From Xylogone sp. PMI_703 (Eukaryota; Ascomycota; Leotiomycetes), in assembly GCA_021399445.1 (NCBI GenBank), contig JAJTUQ010000009.1, positions 1,071,501 through 1,135,500 of the forward strand: a stretch of 64,000 nucleotides of DNA, in the 5' to 3' direction. Position numbers and translations under genes: made by a program. Position 1 is the stretch's first letter. Each line of letters opens with the position of its first letter. The notes below the pieces were generated by a model. The model was not told where the DNA came from, ran no database searches, and saw only the letters and a list, made by a program, of their open reading frames with translations. This document shows positions 39,778 to 51,891 of this stretch, piece after piece.

Positions 39778-40222
39778 TTAAACTGAAAAAACGATAACTG
39801 TTAGTATGTGCTTTTAGGTGACTAGCGGGGAATACATACCAAACTGAAATCGACCATCTATGTTTTCAATGCGTTCAGCGAGGTTGATATCACGAGCATG
39901 CTCCCCTCCATCCACATCAAATAGAATGGCGCGAAGAACAGGAACTTGGCCGCCACCCTCTATGGAAAATGTAACATCCTTGGCCGACTCTGAGAAGCGT
40001 TCTCCCTGCCATTGGAAATGGCCTATTTCATTGGTTAAAGAATGCTCTTGAGAGATATTGATACATTAACACAGCGCCAGCTAGCTTACCATTTTCATTG
40101 CCAATGAATTGGTTCAAGTCAATCTCCGATTCATGCAAATTGCCATCCGCATCCCGAAGATTGGCCTTGAGAATATGGTTGTTCTCGATGCGAATGTCCT
40201 CAGAAGTAAGGTGAAAAGACAT
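39778..40222 (-). CDS. cyanovirin-N homology (CVNH) protein, about 105 aa, 3 exons
   Basis: ATG at 40222: MSFHLTSEDIRIENNHILKA, then LRDADGNLHESEIDLNQFIGNENG is the CVNH repeat start. Exon 2 has FQWQGERFSESAKDVTFSIE and ARDINLAERIENIDGRFQF. A third exon of only five coding-end nucleotides adds the last Val and TAA (39778) after an intron with a perfect ACTAAC branch site. The family is a small intracellular mannose-binding lectin fold common in ascomycetes; its cellular role is not established. There is no signal peptide. Its position between the regulator and the enzymes is unusual for a metabolite cluster. Confidence 0.85.
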
Positions 40223-40379
40223 GTTGAGAATATTGGAAAGGCACAGATGTCAGACTAAGTGTCGAATAAACGTGTTGGATGGTAAAGACAATGAACTCGG
40301 AGGTTAGATGGAGAAGAGAGTGAGGTAGATGCATCGTGCTGTCTTCAATACTACAGATATATAATACTCAGGTCAATTT

Positions 40380-40883
40380 CTAGTGCTGTTCACATGTGGA
40401 GAAACCACGCTGGATACTAATGTCAAGATCATCTTTGAAACACGATATATTGCCAATTTGAGGTGCTGTTAAGGACGTGGCAGCATAGAGCGAGGGCGGT
40501 GGATCCTTTTCCTGTCGGTTTTGACTCTTGGAAGTCTTGGAAGTATGTTGATCGGGCTTAGAATCCATTTTGACATATTTTTCATCCACTTACTATCCTT
40601 CATTTGCACACCGACTATCTCTGGTATATGTTAGCATGTCACTCGGCTGACATGGCAACGGGGTTTGACCCACGCTCCACCGATCATCGGGTCGACCGAC
40701 AAGATATTGTTCCAGCTGAGCAAAATGCACTTGGTAGACTTCACTTCGTTTAATATTGTCATCTCCATTATCTAAAGAGTGGGATGAATCTTGACGATTG
40801 GCGGTTACCCAATCCCTGTGATGACACAACTTCGAGATGAATTGAGCAATATATAGCTTCGGACTACTGGCTATTTTGTGCAA
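40380..40883 (-). CDS. possible small unrecognised gene
   Basis: Two adjacent minus-strand frames (40883-40593 and 40589-40380) have charged, non-repetitive sequence (HFAQLEQYLVGRPDDRWSVGQ; SKPDQHTSKTSKSQNRQEKD). They might be joined by a short intron around 40600, but no convincing donor was found and the second frame lacks a leading ATG. No family was recognised. It could equally be noise in the CVNH promoter. Confidence 0.2.
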
Positions 40884-40899
40884 CAGCTTACTTGTCCCT

Positions 40900-43871
40900 C
40901 TTCACATGTAGGATATAACATCTCCTATGGATACGGCTTCTCTAACAAGACTGATATTGGTCCAGTACAAGTCTCCAGTTCCCACTTACAGCCATCTTGA
41001 CAATCTTATTTGCCTAACTCTTGAGAAAAGGCTCCTCTATTCTCTTAACCCAACTATCAACTCCATATCTTTGACTCATCGGTCCGGTTAATTGGGCTTC
41101 GGCAGTGGTACTAAGGCGCTTTATATTACTGTGTGAATAGTGCTTTCCACTGCATGAGTACAGTAAAATCTTATTTCGGTAGCTGTCTACGGCCAGCGAG
41201 TGGTACTGCTACCAGACAAGTTCATCTTGACACAGTGGTGAAGCTTTCGACATGTGATGAAGTATTCAGCTTCATTAGTACTGGTAACTTGGTTCACAAT
41301 GAGTCTGTGGAGTGGCCAGATTCACATAACGGCATCAGGCTACAGAGTAACATCCATCAAATGTGGTAGATCACAGTTATGCTCAAGGCAAATAATCCAT
41401 ACTATAAGTGAGCGTATTATTTATTATTATGTGCGTATATACTGTGTTAAGCATCGTACTGTTATCTTTAAATATCCGGTTCGACAACATCGATTACTTG
41501 TGAACCTATGACGACTTAGCTAATCTGCTTCGAACTAAATTACGAGCTCTTCACAGTACTTCAGGGGTGGATTAGAATCACAAACCTACTTTATATAAAC
41601 CACAACACTGAATATCTTGTGAAACTAATGAAATATGTTTGAGTTAGAGACACTGATAATCTACCACACCATAATGCCAATATCATAACATAAATGTAAT
41701 CATAGCTTTGTTTGACTCACAATCGAAACCAGCTTACTATGATTACTAGATGATTATAGTTATGCTTATACCAATATAAAATTAATTGCAAGTTGGATAT
41801 GAGTCGGAATCGCGATCCATAACCCTTACATTGAGCGGTCAGGGGGATCAACGGCAGTGTGACATACCGCCTCCCCACTATCGTGGAAGTCGCGAATATC
41901 ACTTCATGCGAACTCAACGTTAGTAGATCTCTGGTATGTACTTACTTTATGAAATGTGCTCTAAGGTGCTGGTTTAGGACGGATAATTAACGACACTTCC
42001 ACGCCACTAGTTTTATTACTGTTTACCTGTGTCAACCATTTGGAGGGTTCTTGAAATTTATAATGTACTAAAAAGTGCTCAACGGACTTGTGTAACTTAC
42101 TTGCCTAATGTATATCTGGTGATCAATATGATATATTTGTACTGCTCAGCTTACAGGACGAAGGACAGACTGGGTAGACTACCTGCGAGCATAAATCCGA
42201 TAATGTACTGTACACTACTAGGAATGTCGTACGTCCATCTGAATCAGCGCATGGAGTGAAACTTCCTGCTTCAAAATTGTGCGACGAAGGTCTACATCGC
42301 ATATCGTTCATTGTTGCATATACATATTTTTAATTAGCAACTGAGCCTCAGGTGGTAAGATGCAGGATTTCGGATCTTGTAGGTCTACTCAGCTGCGTGA
42401 AATCCTATTGTATCCCCCGCTAAATGCTACCAAAGGGCTGATACGAAGTCTTGGCACTTCAGATACGTATACTATGCTTAAATGAATCGCAATCTTAGCT
42501 GTGCCTCTTTGGTCTTCAGCTGCTAAACCTTTTACCTTTCGGCAACTGAGATTACTCCACTTACGTAGAATGCGAAGTTGTGATCATTTGACGCCATCCT
42601 TCATACGCTTATTGGCTAGATTCTAAGCCACAACAGCGCCTGAAAGCTGCGAAATAAAAGGATTGGTATACCTCCGAAACGAATAAATCCTCTTCCAAGC
42701 ACCCTCCGTAAATAGTTATACGGCTGAGGCTATCTGTGATTCGCCACTATCATTGCTAAACTTAAATGCTACTATGAATACGATCTAGAATAGTCTACGC
42801 ATGCCCGATCGGGGCAGATACCGAAGATGGCAGAGCAGAATCAGGGTCTACGATAGTGTTAGTGCGCCTATCAGATGCCAATATTCTAGTAGCTGCAGGT
42901 ACCCGACTGAGAGTAGATGCTATTGCATACTTCGGAAACTGTCCAATTTAGACCAAAGGTATGATCCTGATTGTAGAATCCGCAGCAGATAATGTCTATT
43001 ATTACCCCTATGTGCCGCATATGCTAGTGTGAAAGTCAACCAACCTTTAAATCTCATTATCTGGTTGTGGTAAAATGCGTATTATTGTAAAAGTTATGCT
43101 TCATATGCTTAGACTATGATTAGATGGTGTATGGCAACGTTTAACACATGGACACACTTAAATAATTTTCCACTCGTATTTCTACGCAGCTATACTAGAG
43201 ACGATGACACAAGATACGAGCACTTGCGCCCGAGTGAATTACTTGAAGGATAAGCATTAGCCTACCGCGTGCCGCTCCGATGCTTTACATACACGACGAA
43301 TTTCAAGCCACAGGAGGCTGACTCACCACCATCCAATTATTGCCCTTGAAGCCAAACGTCTCAACAGAACCTCCAGAACCTCGGATATTGAAAAATTCAG
43401 GTGATAGGTGTGGGAGAGATTATCGCTGTTTAAATTAAGTTGGGGCTTTGCCAGAATGCTACTAACTATAGTAAGCTTAACAGTCAACGGGCAAATATGA
43501 GAGGCCGTAGGTTGTGCTGTACGTGATAGTGAGTCTTAGGTCAGATGTATCAGCGGCACGCAATTTCCAACGTCGCAAAATATGGATTTGCCATCCGCCT
43601 TAGGGGAAAGCCATAGTAGAATCCAGAGGATGGTTTACGCCACAAGACATTCCGATACTTTGCATCGTGAATTGACTTGCTGTCTACGTCTCAACATGAG
43701 GGTCTTATCCCAGGTATCATGCTTCCGCACACCACCCTGACATATCTACTGAAAAAATGTATATAATGGAGGGGAGGCCGTGAAGAATGGCCTGATCATC
43801 ATAGTCCCATAAACAAATATCCAGATAATCTTTATCACTAACTCTTACTGTGTGTAAGAGTTGTGCTTATC
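40900..43871. other. 3-kb stretch without recognisable genes
   Basis: Nearly 3 kb of AT-rich sequence with only short frames on both strands and no motif of any enzyme or transposon seen. It separates the regulator/CVNH block from the GMC oxidoreductase. It may be a decayed gene or repeat whose identity has been lost; no terminal repeats are obvious. Confidence 0.5.
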
Positions 43872-45917
43872 ATGCAGCCCCTTAACTTGATTATAGGCAT
43901 TTTATTTTCTACGTGAGTCTGAATAGCAGGGCATGTTAATATGGTAGCTAATTTAGCTTCTAGGCTGTTGGTGAGTTTCTCTAACGGACTACCATGGCAG
44001 TCATCTCGTAGTGAGCATAGCACGAGCCACACAACCCTCCCTACCTATGACTACGTAGTCGTCGGCTCTGGGCCAGGCGGTGGACCACTTGCTGCAAGAC
44101 TGGCAATGGCAGGCTTTAAGGTGCTCTTGATAGATGCTGGAGATGATCAAGGGACCTCTCTCCAACAAGAGATCCCTCTACTGCATGCAGTGTCCACTGA
44201 GGTCCCAGCGCAACAATGGGATTATTTCGTCCAGCACTACGATGATGAGACTCAACAGCAGATGGATTCTAAGTTCACCTGGCAACTCTCAGATGGGGAG
44301 TACTTCGTTGGCCCTAACCCACCAGCTGGTGCGAAGCCACTTGGAATTCTGTATCCACGTGCCGGGACCCTGGGTGGTTGCGCAGGCCACAACGCTCTGG
44401 TTACAACTACTCCGCAGAACAGTGACTGGGACAGTGTTGTGTCGCTCACCGGCGATCACTCATGGGCATCGGGTTCTATGAAGAGCTACTGGGAACGTTT
44501 AGAAAAATGCAACTATCTTCCAAAGGGTACTCCTGGACATGGGTTTGATGGATGGTTTGAAACCAGTCGTACTGATGTAAATCTTTATCTTGATGATAAT
44601 AAGACTTCATCTGTTATTCGTGCTGCAGCTACAACAGAAGGAAAGGGGCATCTTGAGGCCAAGTTTAAAGAGTACTTGACCGCTGATATCAACAACAATT
44701 CTCCAACTCGCGACTTTACCGAGGGTTTATACCAGATTCCATCAGCAGCCAAACAGCCCAGCTGGAAACGAAGTGGGCCTCGCGACTTTATCCTCCAAGT
44801 TGCAAATGCTGTTAACAGAGACGGCTCTCGCAAATACCACCTTGATCTACGCCTCGAGACCTTAGTTACCAAAATTCGGTTTGATCGGAGTCGAGCTATT
44901 CCAAAAGCTACTGGTGTAGACTTCATCACCGGCAAAAGCTTGTATCGGGCTGATCCACGCTCCAATTCTTCATCTCCAGCAAGTTCTGGCAGTGTTAACG
45001 TTCATCACGAGGTAATTATTGCGGCAGGGACTTTTAACACACCGCAACTCTTAAAGCTTAGTGGGGTTGGTCCTGCTGCAGAACTGAAAAAATTCAACAT
45101 TCCTGTTGTTGTTGACCTGCCGGGAGTAGGAACCAACTTGATGGACCGTTATGAAGTCGCAGTCGTTGCTGAAACAACTACCAACTTCACCGAAGCCGCT
45201 GGTTGTACTTTCTTGCATACCCCGGATGACCCTTGCCTCAAACAATGGGAGAATAACCACCATGATCCAGGTTATTACTCAAGTAATGGTCTTGCACTCG
45301 GATTAGTCAAAAAATCGTCGGTCTCCGCTCCCGATGCTGCTGACCTCCTCATCAGCGCCACCCCAAGCAATTTCCAAGGTTACTTTCCTGGGTACTCCAA
45401 GGTAGCATCTGCTGATTCTAAGCACTTGTCATTCCTTATCCTCAAGGCACATAGCAGAAACAGTGCGGGCACGGTTACGTTACTCTCAGATGACCCCCAA
45501 GACACACCTAACATACACTTCCGTTCTTTCCAAGATGGTGGTGCGGAGGACCTCCAGGCTGTCTATGAAGCATTACAGTTTACCCGTCAGATATTGGGCA
45601 ACCTTACCACCTTCGATGATACATTCACAGAAGTCCTTCCTGGAACAAGCGTGCAAACTATAGAGGACTTGAAGACCTTTATCAAGAATGAAGCTTGGGG
45701 CCATCACGCATGCTGTACTGCAAAGATAGGTGCAGATAATGACAACATGGCTGTTTTAGACAGCAAATTCAGGGTCAGGAATACCACAGGTCTTCGTGTT
45801 GTGGATGCTAGCGCTTTCCCACAGATCCCTGGATACTTTATTGTAACAGCAATCTACATGATTAGTGAGAAGGCGGCAGATGTGATCATTGCAGATGCCA
45901 GGGGCTCATATCATTAG
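43872..45917 (+). CDS. secreted GMC oxidoreductase, 664 aa, 2 exons
   Basis: A frame starts at 43941, but that ATG lies in a probable intron. The ATG at 43872 plus a 51-nt intron (43913-43963; GTGAGT to TCTAG) joins in phase and gives MQPLNLIIGILFSTLLVSFS, a plausible signal peptide. Then come the FAD loop YVVVGSGPGGGPLAARLA and IDAGDD, YPRAGTLGGCAGHNALV (GMC signature 1), IIAAGTFNTPQLLKLSGVGP (signature 2) and the C-terminal WGHHACCTAKIG. The last has one conserved His, but the usual second His/Asn position falls in IPGYFIVTAIYM, where the residue is not evident. Length is normal for the family. GMC enzymes oxidise alcohols, or act as cyclases as in versicolorin B synthase. The substrate is unknown. 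Confidence 0.85.
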
Positions 45918-46980
45918 AGTTTAGCTAGTCTAGATCACCGGAGTTTGCATTAGAACGTAAGGGGGTACATTGGATAGGTTTGGGCGGCTTTGTTTGTTAT
46001 GTACACTAGAAGCTTGGTCATTGATTCGCATAATTGTATTTTTTAGTATTCTTTAAAACTCAGAACCCCATCAAGTAGTTGTCAAATTCAAAGTCCGCAT
46101 TTATGCAATCTATGTTACTGTACTAGCAATAGTTTTAGTTATGTATCTTCCTACAAAGTGAATCTGAAGTCCGGATGATCATCACCCATATTGTCCAAGT
46201 CACAAGCCGCTTTTGTGAACCCGGTCTTGTATGTCGGCGCCTGATGTTGATCCTTACTGGCTATTAATCATAGATTAACGCCATACTACGCCGTTGTTAG
46301 ACCCTAGCCATTCAGCGAATTTCTGGGTAAATGTCCGACTCGACAGGATTACTACCAGTGGGATGTCCTTAGTGAAAGGCCCAGGCCATCTGGGTTTAGA
46401 CCGACGCACGCCCCAGTATAGTGTGCAATTATAGTCATATCAGTAGTAGCCATTGAGTAGCGATTGAGCAAAGTTAGTTATCCATTATTCTAGGTCACTA
46501 CAGAATGAGATTGCCGATTGCTCAGATAACCAATCTTATTAATTCGGTATAAACAATATGGAGAATGCCGGCAGAGATGTCCTACTACAATATAGCTAGT
46601 TATCAGGGGGTTCAGGTCTCTAAATATAGTGGTTCCCACTTGCGATTTAAGGAGCTAGAGATCAAGTTATATATATCTTTGAGCTTAGCCACCAAAAATA
46701 CACTGTTGTATCGCTATACCTCCACTGTACGCCAGTATTCCAACTGTATCTTGGCTTCCCTCACTCTGTCAACTAAGATGAAACCTGTTTGATGCCTAAG
46801 GTGGGAACAATAAAGCCTCAGAATCCGGCAATGATATAAGGTTTCAGAGACATAATACAAATTCGCTTGGCTTCAGATCGCATAAATGGTGTATGTGCAG
46901 TTAGGTGGGAGAAGTTAATGGTAAGAGACGATCCAATGACATACGCACAGCAACAATGCACCAGACAGCAACTCTGGCCC
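45918..46980. other. intergenic, nothing recognised
   Basis: About 1 kb between convergent genes. A plus-strand frame at 46565-46792 shows no family resemblance. No RNA gene or repeat was recognised. Confidence 0.45.
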
Positions 46981-47463
46981 TCAGCCAGATCCTTGTTCTG
47001 GTTGAGGTAAAACGAAAAGATCTCCCTTTCTCCAGATGACATTCACTACCCACTTTTTGATCTTCCACAGGCCATCCGCCTCATCTTCAACGAGATCAAG
47101 CACATACTCCCCACCGGCTAAAAGCTTTGGGGCATCTGGATCCTTCCCCGTCCCAGGGAGACGATGTTGCGCCAGCACGAAGGCAGTAAGGGAAGCGGTA
47201 TTACCGCCATCCTTAACGTCGATGCGGATGTTGCTAGGCGTGTGTGAAGTACCTATGGGCCCGGTATGGCCAAGGACCACTTTGCCCAGAGCCGAGAGGC
47301 TGTTTATTGTTATCTGTTCTGTAGTGAAGCTAATGTCCTCTCCGACAAATGCAGAGTTGAAGACTGAGACGTCATTGTAATCCACGCCTCTAAGAGCACG
47401 ATACAGCGCATCAGTAATAGCTTCGTATGTGGCGACAGACGTGAGGATGTGTGGCTGTGACAT
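46981..47463 (-). CDS. SnoaL-like (NTF2-fold) protein, 160 aa
   Basis: Single exon from ATG at 47463 (MSQPHILTSVATYEAITDAL). YRALRGVDYNDVSVFNSAFV, the central SNIRIDVKDGGNTASLTAFV, and GGEYVLDLVEDEADGLWKIK, then KWVVNVIWRKGD, fit the SnoaL_4-type NTF2-like cone fold, including the final strand pair with Trp residues. In fungi these small proteins act as dehydratases, cyclases or isomerases on polyketide or terpenoid intermediates. There is no signal peptide. It lies next to the GMC oxidoreductase gene, converging with it. Confidence 0.8.
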   Translation of the reverse strand: MSQPHILTSVATYEAITDALYRALRGVDYNDVSVFNSAFVGEDISFTTEQITINSLSALGKVVLGHTGPIGTSHTPSNIRIDVKDGGNTASLTAFVLAQHRLPGTGKDPDAPKLLAGGEYVLDLVEDEADGLWKIKKWVVNVIWRKGDLFVLPQPEQGSG

Positions 47464-50165
47464 TCTAGGCGGGATCTATGGTGGGATAACGGTTTTTCCG
47501 GCGGATACTATATGCTAATTTTCCTTCTTAAGGCTTCCCTTGTATTTTTATAATGCCGTGCAGTAGCTGCTGGCCGGATACCTATACTTATCCGTAATTA
47601 CCGTTTTGTGCATGCATTGGGTATAAAGCAAAGATGAGGTAAAATGTGGCAGCAAAAATCAGAGATTTTGAAACGTTACTATCTCGTCTCGTATTTATTA
47701 AGCGAACTTGGCCACGTCACGACTAAGGCAACAAGTACATTGTCTAGTACAAGTGGCACATTTGAAGTGTATAAGATAAAAGGTTGGATTTCAGAATCAA
47801 TGTGGCGTACAGTACCATTTTCATCTACAATTTAAGAAACGGGACGTCCCAGTCTTAACTATGGGTTTGCTAAAGGATTCGACGTTAACTGTTTGATGCT
47901 CATAGAGCCAGGATAGACTTATGCTTCTCGAATATTAGGCCGTATGAAGTATTATTTTTATTACTCCACTTGAGAGTGTGAAAAACAATCCGGATAATAC
48001 CTTCAATTCCTTGAAGCATAGGAAATGTTCTGAGAATGGCAATATCCCATATCTGCTTTCGTAAAGAGTATTCTCACAAGATGATACTATAGTAGAGTTC
48101 ATTCCCGTCCGGTGCCTAGAAGTACAGAGTATAACTGAAGCTGTTATACACTCCATCGGCCAGGAGTCACTCTCAATCAACCGTATTTCAAAATATTTAG
48201 AGAGGCTTCAATTCGCCACTGGAAACGACGTCGGACAAAATGATATGAATAGAGCTACTATTCCTGTCATGGTTTGAAGATACCTTGGAGTTTATACGCT
48301 TATAGTTGTGTCATAAGTGCCTGAGAAGTATTCCGTAAGTCTAAGATATATAGCCACCTTCACTTGTGAGAAGTTTTACCCAGGTTTCTTAGAATATACG
48401 AATGTGCTCAATAAATGAAGGAAGCGATATTTTTTTCACTTGAGGCTCAAAGCTCAAGGGTATGAATGGATTTTTGTAATAGATCACACGTATAAGAGGG
48501 ATGGATCAATGCTAACCTACTGCTAATATAGTACATGATCACTACTCTTATTAATTTTATTCGAAATAACAAGAAACGACATTGTGTAGTTTGCGCCATG
48601 GCCTGTTCGTTGAGGTATGCCATCTGCGGAATGCTAGGCACAATCACGTGATTGAGTCACATGACAAACTTCTCGGGAGTGCTGGGAAGGATAATTGATG
48701 GTAAGGGCTGATATTAATAGATCTTTACGATACAGTACTATGATAATTCATATTTGACAACAATTGGCCAATAAGCAAAGTACTAGTTTTGCCATGTTCA
48801 GAGCTTAGCCCTTGACGACCGGAGCAGTTCTCACGGCATCACGTGAAGCGAGAGCAAACAAGCCGTTGTAAATCCCTATGTTATGATGTATCGGCAATTC
48901 TGAGAATACCACAACTCTCACAGCTGGACTTTGTATTACCTATCATCACAGCCAATGTTTTAACTTGATTATGATTTGTTTCAAGCTCATAACCCTGCAT
49001 GCCGCGCCCGGAGCCTTAGGGATTCCGTCTCGAACCTTGCTCGCCTGAAACCTAGACTTGTCATGTTGTAGCCTTACTGGTAAGGCCTAAAGATCTCGAC
49101 TCCCCGTTCCTTGGACTGTCCTCTCCACAACGGGTCTACTTTTGGACGCAGTCCTCGTTGTATCTACTGTCTAGGATGTCTAGGAAAGTAAACTTCAATC
49201 TTCGGATTCTTCATTTCAAAAGATGAGCTGAAAATACGAGCATGCTGTGGTAGGGAAACCCGTCATGTATTAGTAATAGTTATGCCAAGCCGAGCCAGCA
49301 TATATTGATGGCAAGCCCCGGATAGTAAACCAACAACCTTTTCATACTCAACCAAGGGAGTGGTTCGTTCGTTTGCCTTGTGTACTTGTTGTTTATGTTG
49401 TTCTGCGTGATCCCGTCGCATAAGCTCTATTCCTGTATGCTCTAGCCAGCGTTATTGTTACGCTCACACTATCGCTTCCACAATGCCCGTCCGAATTAGG
49501 AACCAACGCAGCGCACAGACATGGCCGTATACATCAATCTCGTCTCAGGTCGTGATCTCCCGTTTCAGCCCCTGGAGGGTGATCAGATCCAGCTCCCAGA
49601 ACAACGTGTCTCTCCACGTTAGTGTCCCGACATCCGTCTTGGTTCCGTGGAGATGCCCCTCTCTATTGGTGGCACGTCTTGCAAGCCAGTCTGAGTGTTG
49701 AGATGTCTCCCAGGGTCAACCCCAGTCCAGAGTGACGAACCTGTCATGATGCTTCCCGAGTTTCAATCCCACCAAATTGGATGGCCTCAAGATTTTCTGG
49801 CGCCGTTGCGCCCGAGCGCTCCATCGGCCGCAATAATGGAACCAGGGGGGTTTCACTGGAGGTTGTGTCTAAACCTGGGAGCCTCTTCTCCGGGTTTTGT
49901 CTGTTCCCGGCCTTCTCTCCGCCTCTGTGATATCTTTTACGGCTTCAATTCCAGATCTCTTTCTCCTTCTTCCCTTTCCTTTCTCTTCTCTTCGCAGGCC
50001 GGTCCTGAACTACATTCTTGACTACTTCTTTATTTTTGATTTTCTTCGTTAGGCTGGTCCTTTTTATCTCTTACCTCTTTTTCATAGCTCTCTAATTCAT
50101 TAATCTATAACTTTCATCTCGATCCCAGGTTTTAGCGCCTTCCAAGAGAAATTAAAAACATCATC
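47464..50165. other. 2.7-kb stretch with one possible gene relic
   Basis: 47464-49480 is AT-rich with no recognised gene. From about 49521 a plus-strand frame reads MAVYINLVSGRDLPFQPLEG, then a stop, then DIRLGSVEMPLSIGGTSC and another stop, which resembles a small conserved protein interrupted by nonsense codons; no family name can be given. The last 150 bases are the leader of the gene at 50166. Confidence 0.35.
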
Positions 50166-51891
50166 ATGAGAATTCCATTATGGTCCAGAGGTGCCGCCTC
50201 CGAACGGGATTTTGAGTATGTTCGACAACAGCGTCGTGAAAACACCCTCGAAAGAAAAGTATTGAGAAGGAATGCGACGGAAGACAGTGCGAGCGGTGAC
50301 ACAAATCCACCTTCTTCAACTATCTCCGATCAATTTACATCGTCTGTCCCTCCAATCGAAACCTCGCTATCACAGACACCGTCCTCGGTTGCACCAATTG
50401 TTGATCCTGTTTCTTCTGTCCAAGCATCTATTTCTACAAGTCCGGCTCCAATTGCAGAGGTGTGGGAAATCATGTCCTCCTTTCACAGATCAGATATATC
50501 TAACATGTTGCGTAGCCTTCTACAGCTGAAGTTCTGCCAGTCGTTTCATCTGTCCCTTCACCGACTTCGAGTGCGCCTCCTCTGGATACTGCACCGTCAC
50601 AGGTACCGTCTCTAACTACTACACCACCTTCAGTAATACAATCTACAGCTGCTTCGGATGCAGAGGCAACGTCAGCTGCGACCTCAGCTGCTCCAGCTGT
50701 CGTTGCGTCAAGCGATCCAGCCGCCTCTCAGATTGCGAATTCAGTAGCACCTGTTCCTTCACCAGCCAATGCCGGTGCTCCCACAGATTCGCCCTCGGTT
50801 CAAACACAAGCTCCTGTGGCTTCTGCTGTAGCCACTACTGCAGCTGATACCCCACCAGCACTATCGCCCACAGAAGCTGCAGGCTCAGGAGCATCTGGTG
50901 CTGCAAGTTCCTTGAATTTAGCTTCTGCAGCTCCTGTTAGTTCCCCATCGTCCGGTAGTGGGTCTCAAACGATTATATCCGGAGATTCGAGTGCGTTCAT
51001 AGCGGGATCCCCATTTACGGCGGATAGTGCCACAGCCCATCCCACTGGAGCAACCGCAGCTTCAAAAGCCACTGCTTCTGCTGATCCCCAAGAGTCTGCC
51101 TCTGCGGCTGGGAGTGAGGTTTCTGAGAATGCACATGCAACACCCCTGAAACTCTCAAAGCCTTCGGCAACCCTCTTAGACTCGCTCAGTATTCCTGCAT
51201 CCACGACTTTCGCTACTTCTATCACAGCAATCCCAGTTTTTGACTCACTGCCAACTGCAACAGGAGCAGCCAATTCTGGTAATGGAAATGCTAAAGGTCA
51301 GTCAGGTGTCAACGGTGGTGTGGACGTTGATGGCAATCCGAATGGCTCTGATGGCGGCAGCGGAATTACCACTGTAGCCAAAGATGGTGGTGGGCCCAAG
51401 ACCTCTGTCATAGTTAGTGGTGTAGTTATTGGTGGTGAGTTAAATCCTCTCTTTTATTCCACAATAATACAAGCCCTTTCATTGACTTAAAACTCTCAGT
51501 CTCCGTGCTTGCTATTATTATCCTTCTGATATTCATAAGCCGTCGTATTTTCCGAAAGCATCGCCTTGGAAAAGCAGAATCGCCACCGTCATCACCTGGC
51601 TTCCAGGTTCCCAAGTCCCCATACCCAGATCGCCTTGCCCGAAGCATGAATCAAATTAGTATGCAAAGAGAGCTGGAAATGGGAACTGGTACTGCAGAAG
51701 GAAATGGTTTTCTTAAATGGAATGAGGATGTCAAGGAGTTTGGACTCGGTAGGAGAGAGATGGACGAAAAATGGGATCATCATTCAACGAGCAGCTACTT
51801 TAAGGACAATGATGTAGAGGGACAACGGGGTCTTATGGGTAATCTCAAGGGCAAGATGGGGTCTCTTACTTCCATGATCAAAAGAGGATAA
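50166..51891 (+). CDS. Ser/Thr/Ala-rich single-pass membrane protein, 534 aa, 3 exons
   Basis: Exon 1 50166-50459, intron of 56 nt (branch TCTAAC, CGTAG), exon 2 50516-51434, intron 51435-51499, exon 3 51500-51891; phases are consistent. A charged N-terminus (MRIPLWSRGAASERDFEYVRQQ) is followed by about 350 residues of Ser/Thr/Ala/Pro, probably O-glycosylated. A Gly/Asn/Asp stretch precedes one membrane helix split by intron 2 (SVIVSGVVIGVSVLAIIILLIF), then ISRRIFRKHR and a cytosolic tail (SPYPDRLARSMNQ, FLKWNEDVKEFGLG). The layout resembles Mid2/WSC-type cell-surface sensors, but no WSC domain or signal peptide is seen. An upstream exon with a signal sequence may be missing from the model. 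Confidence 0.7.

Noticed and set aside
50272..50529. Plus-strand frame rich in Leu/His/Arg
   Set aside because: Shadow frame of the Ser/Thr/Pro-rich exon of the membrane protein.
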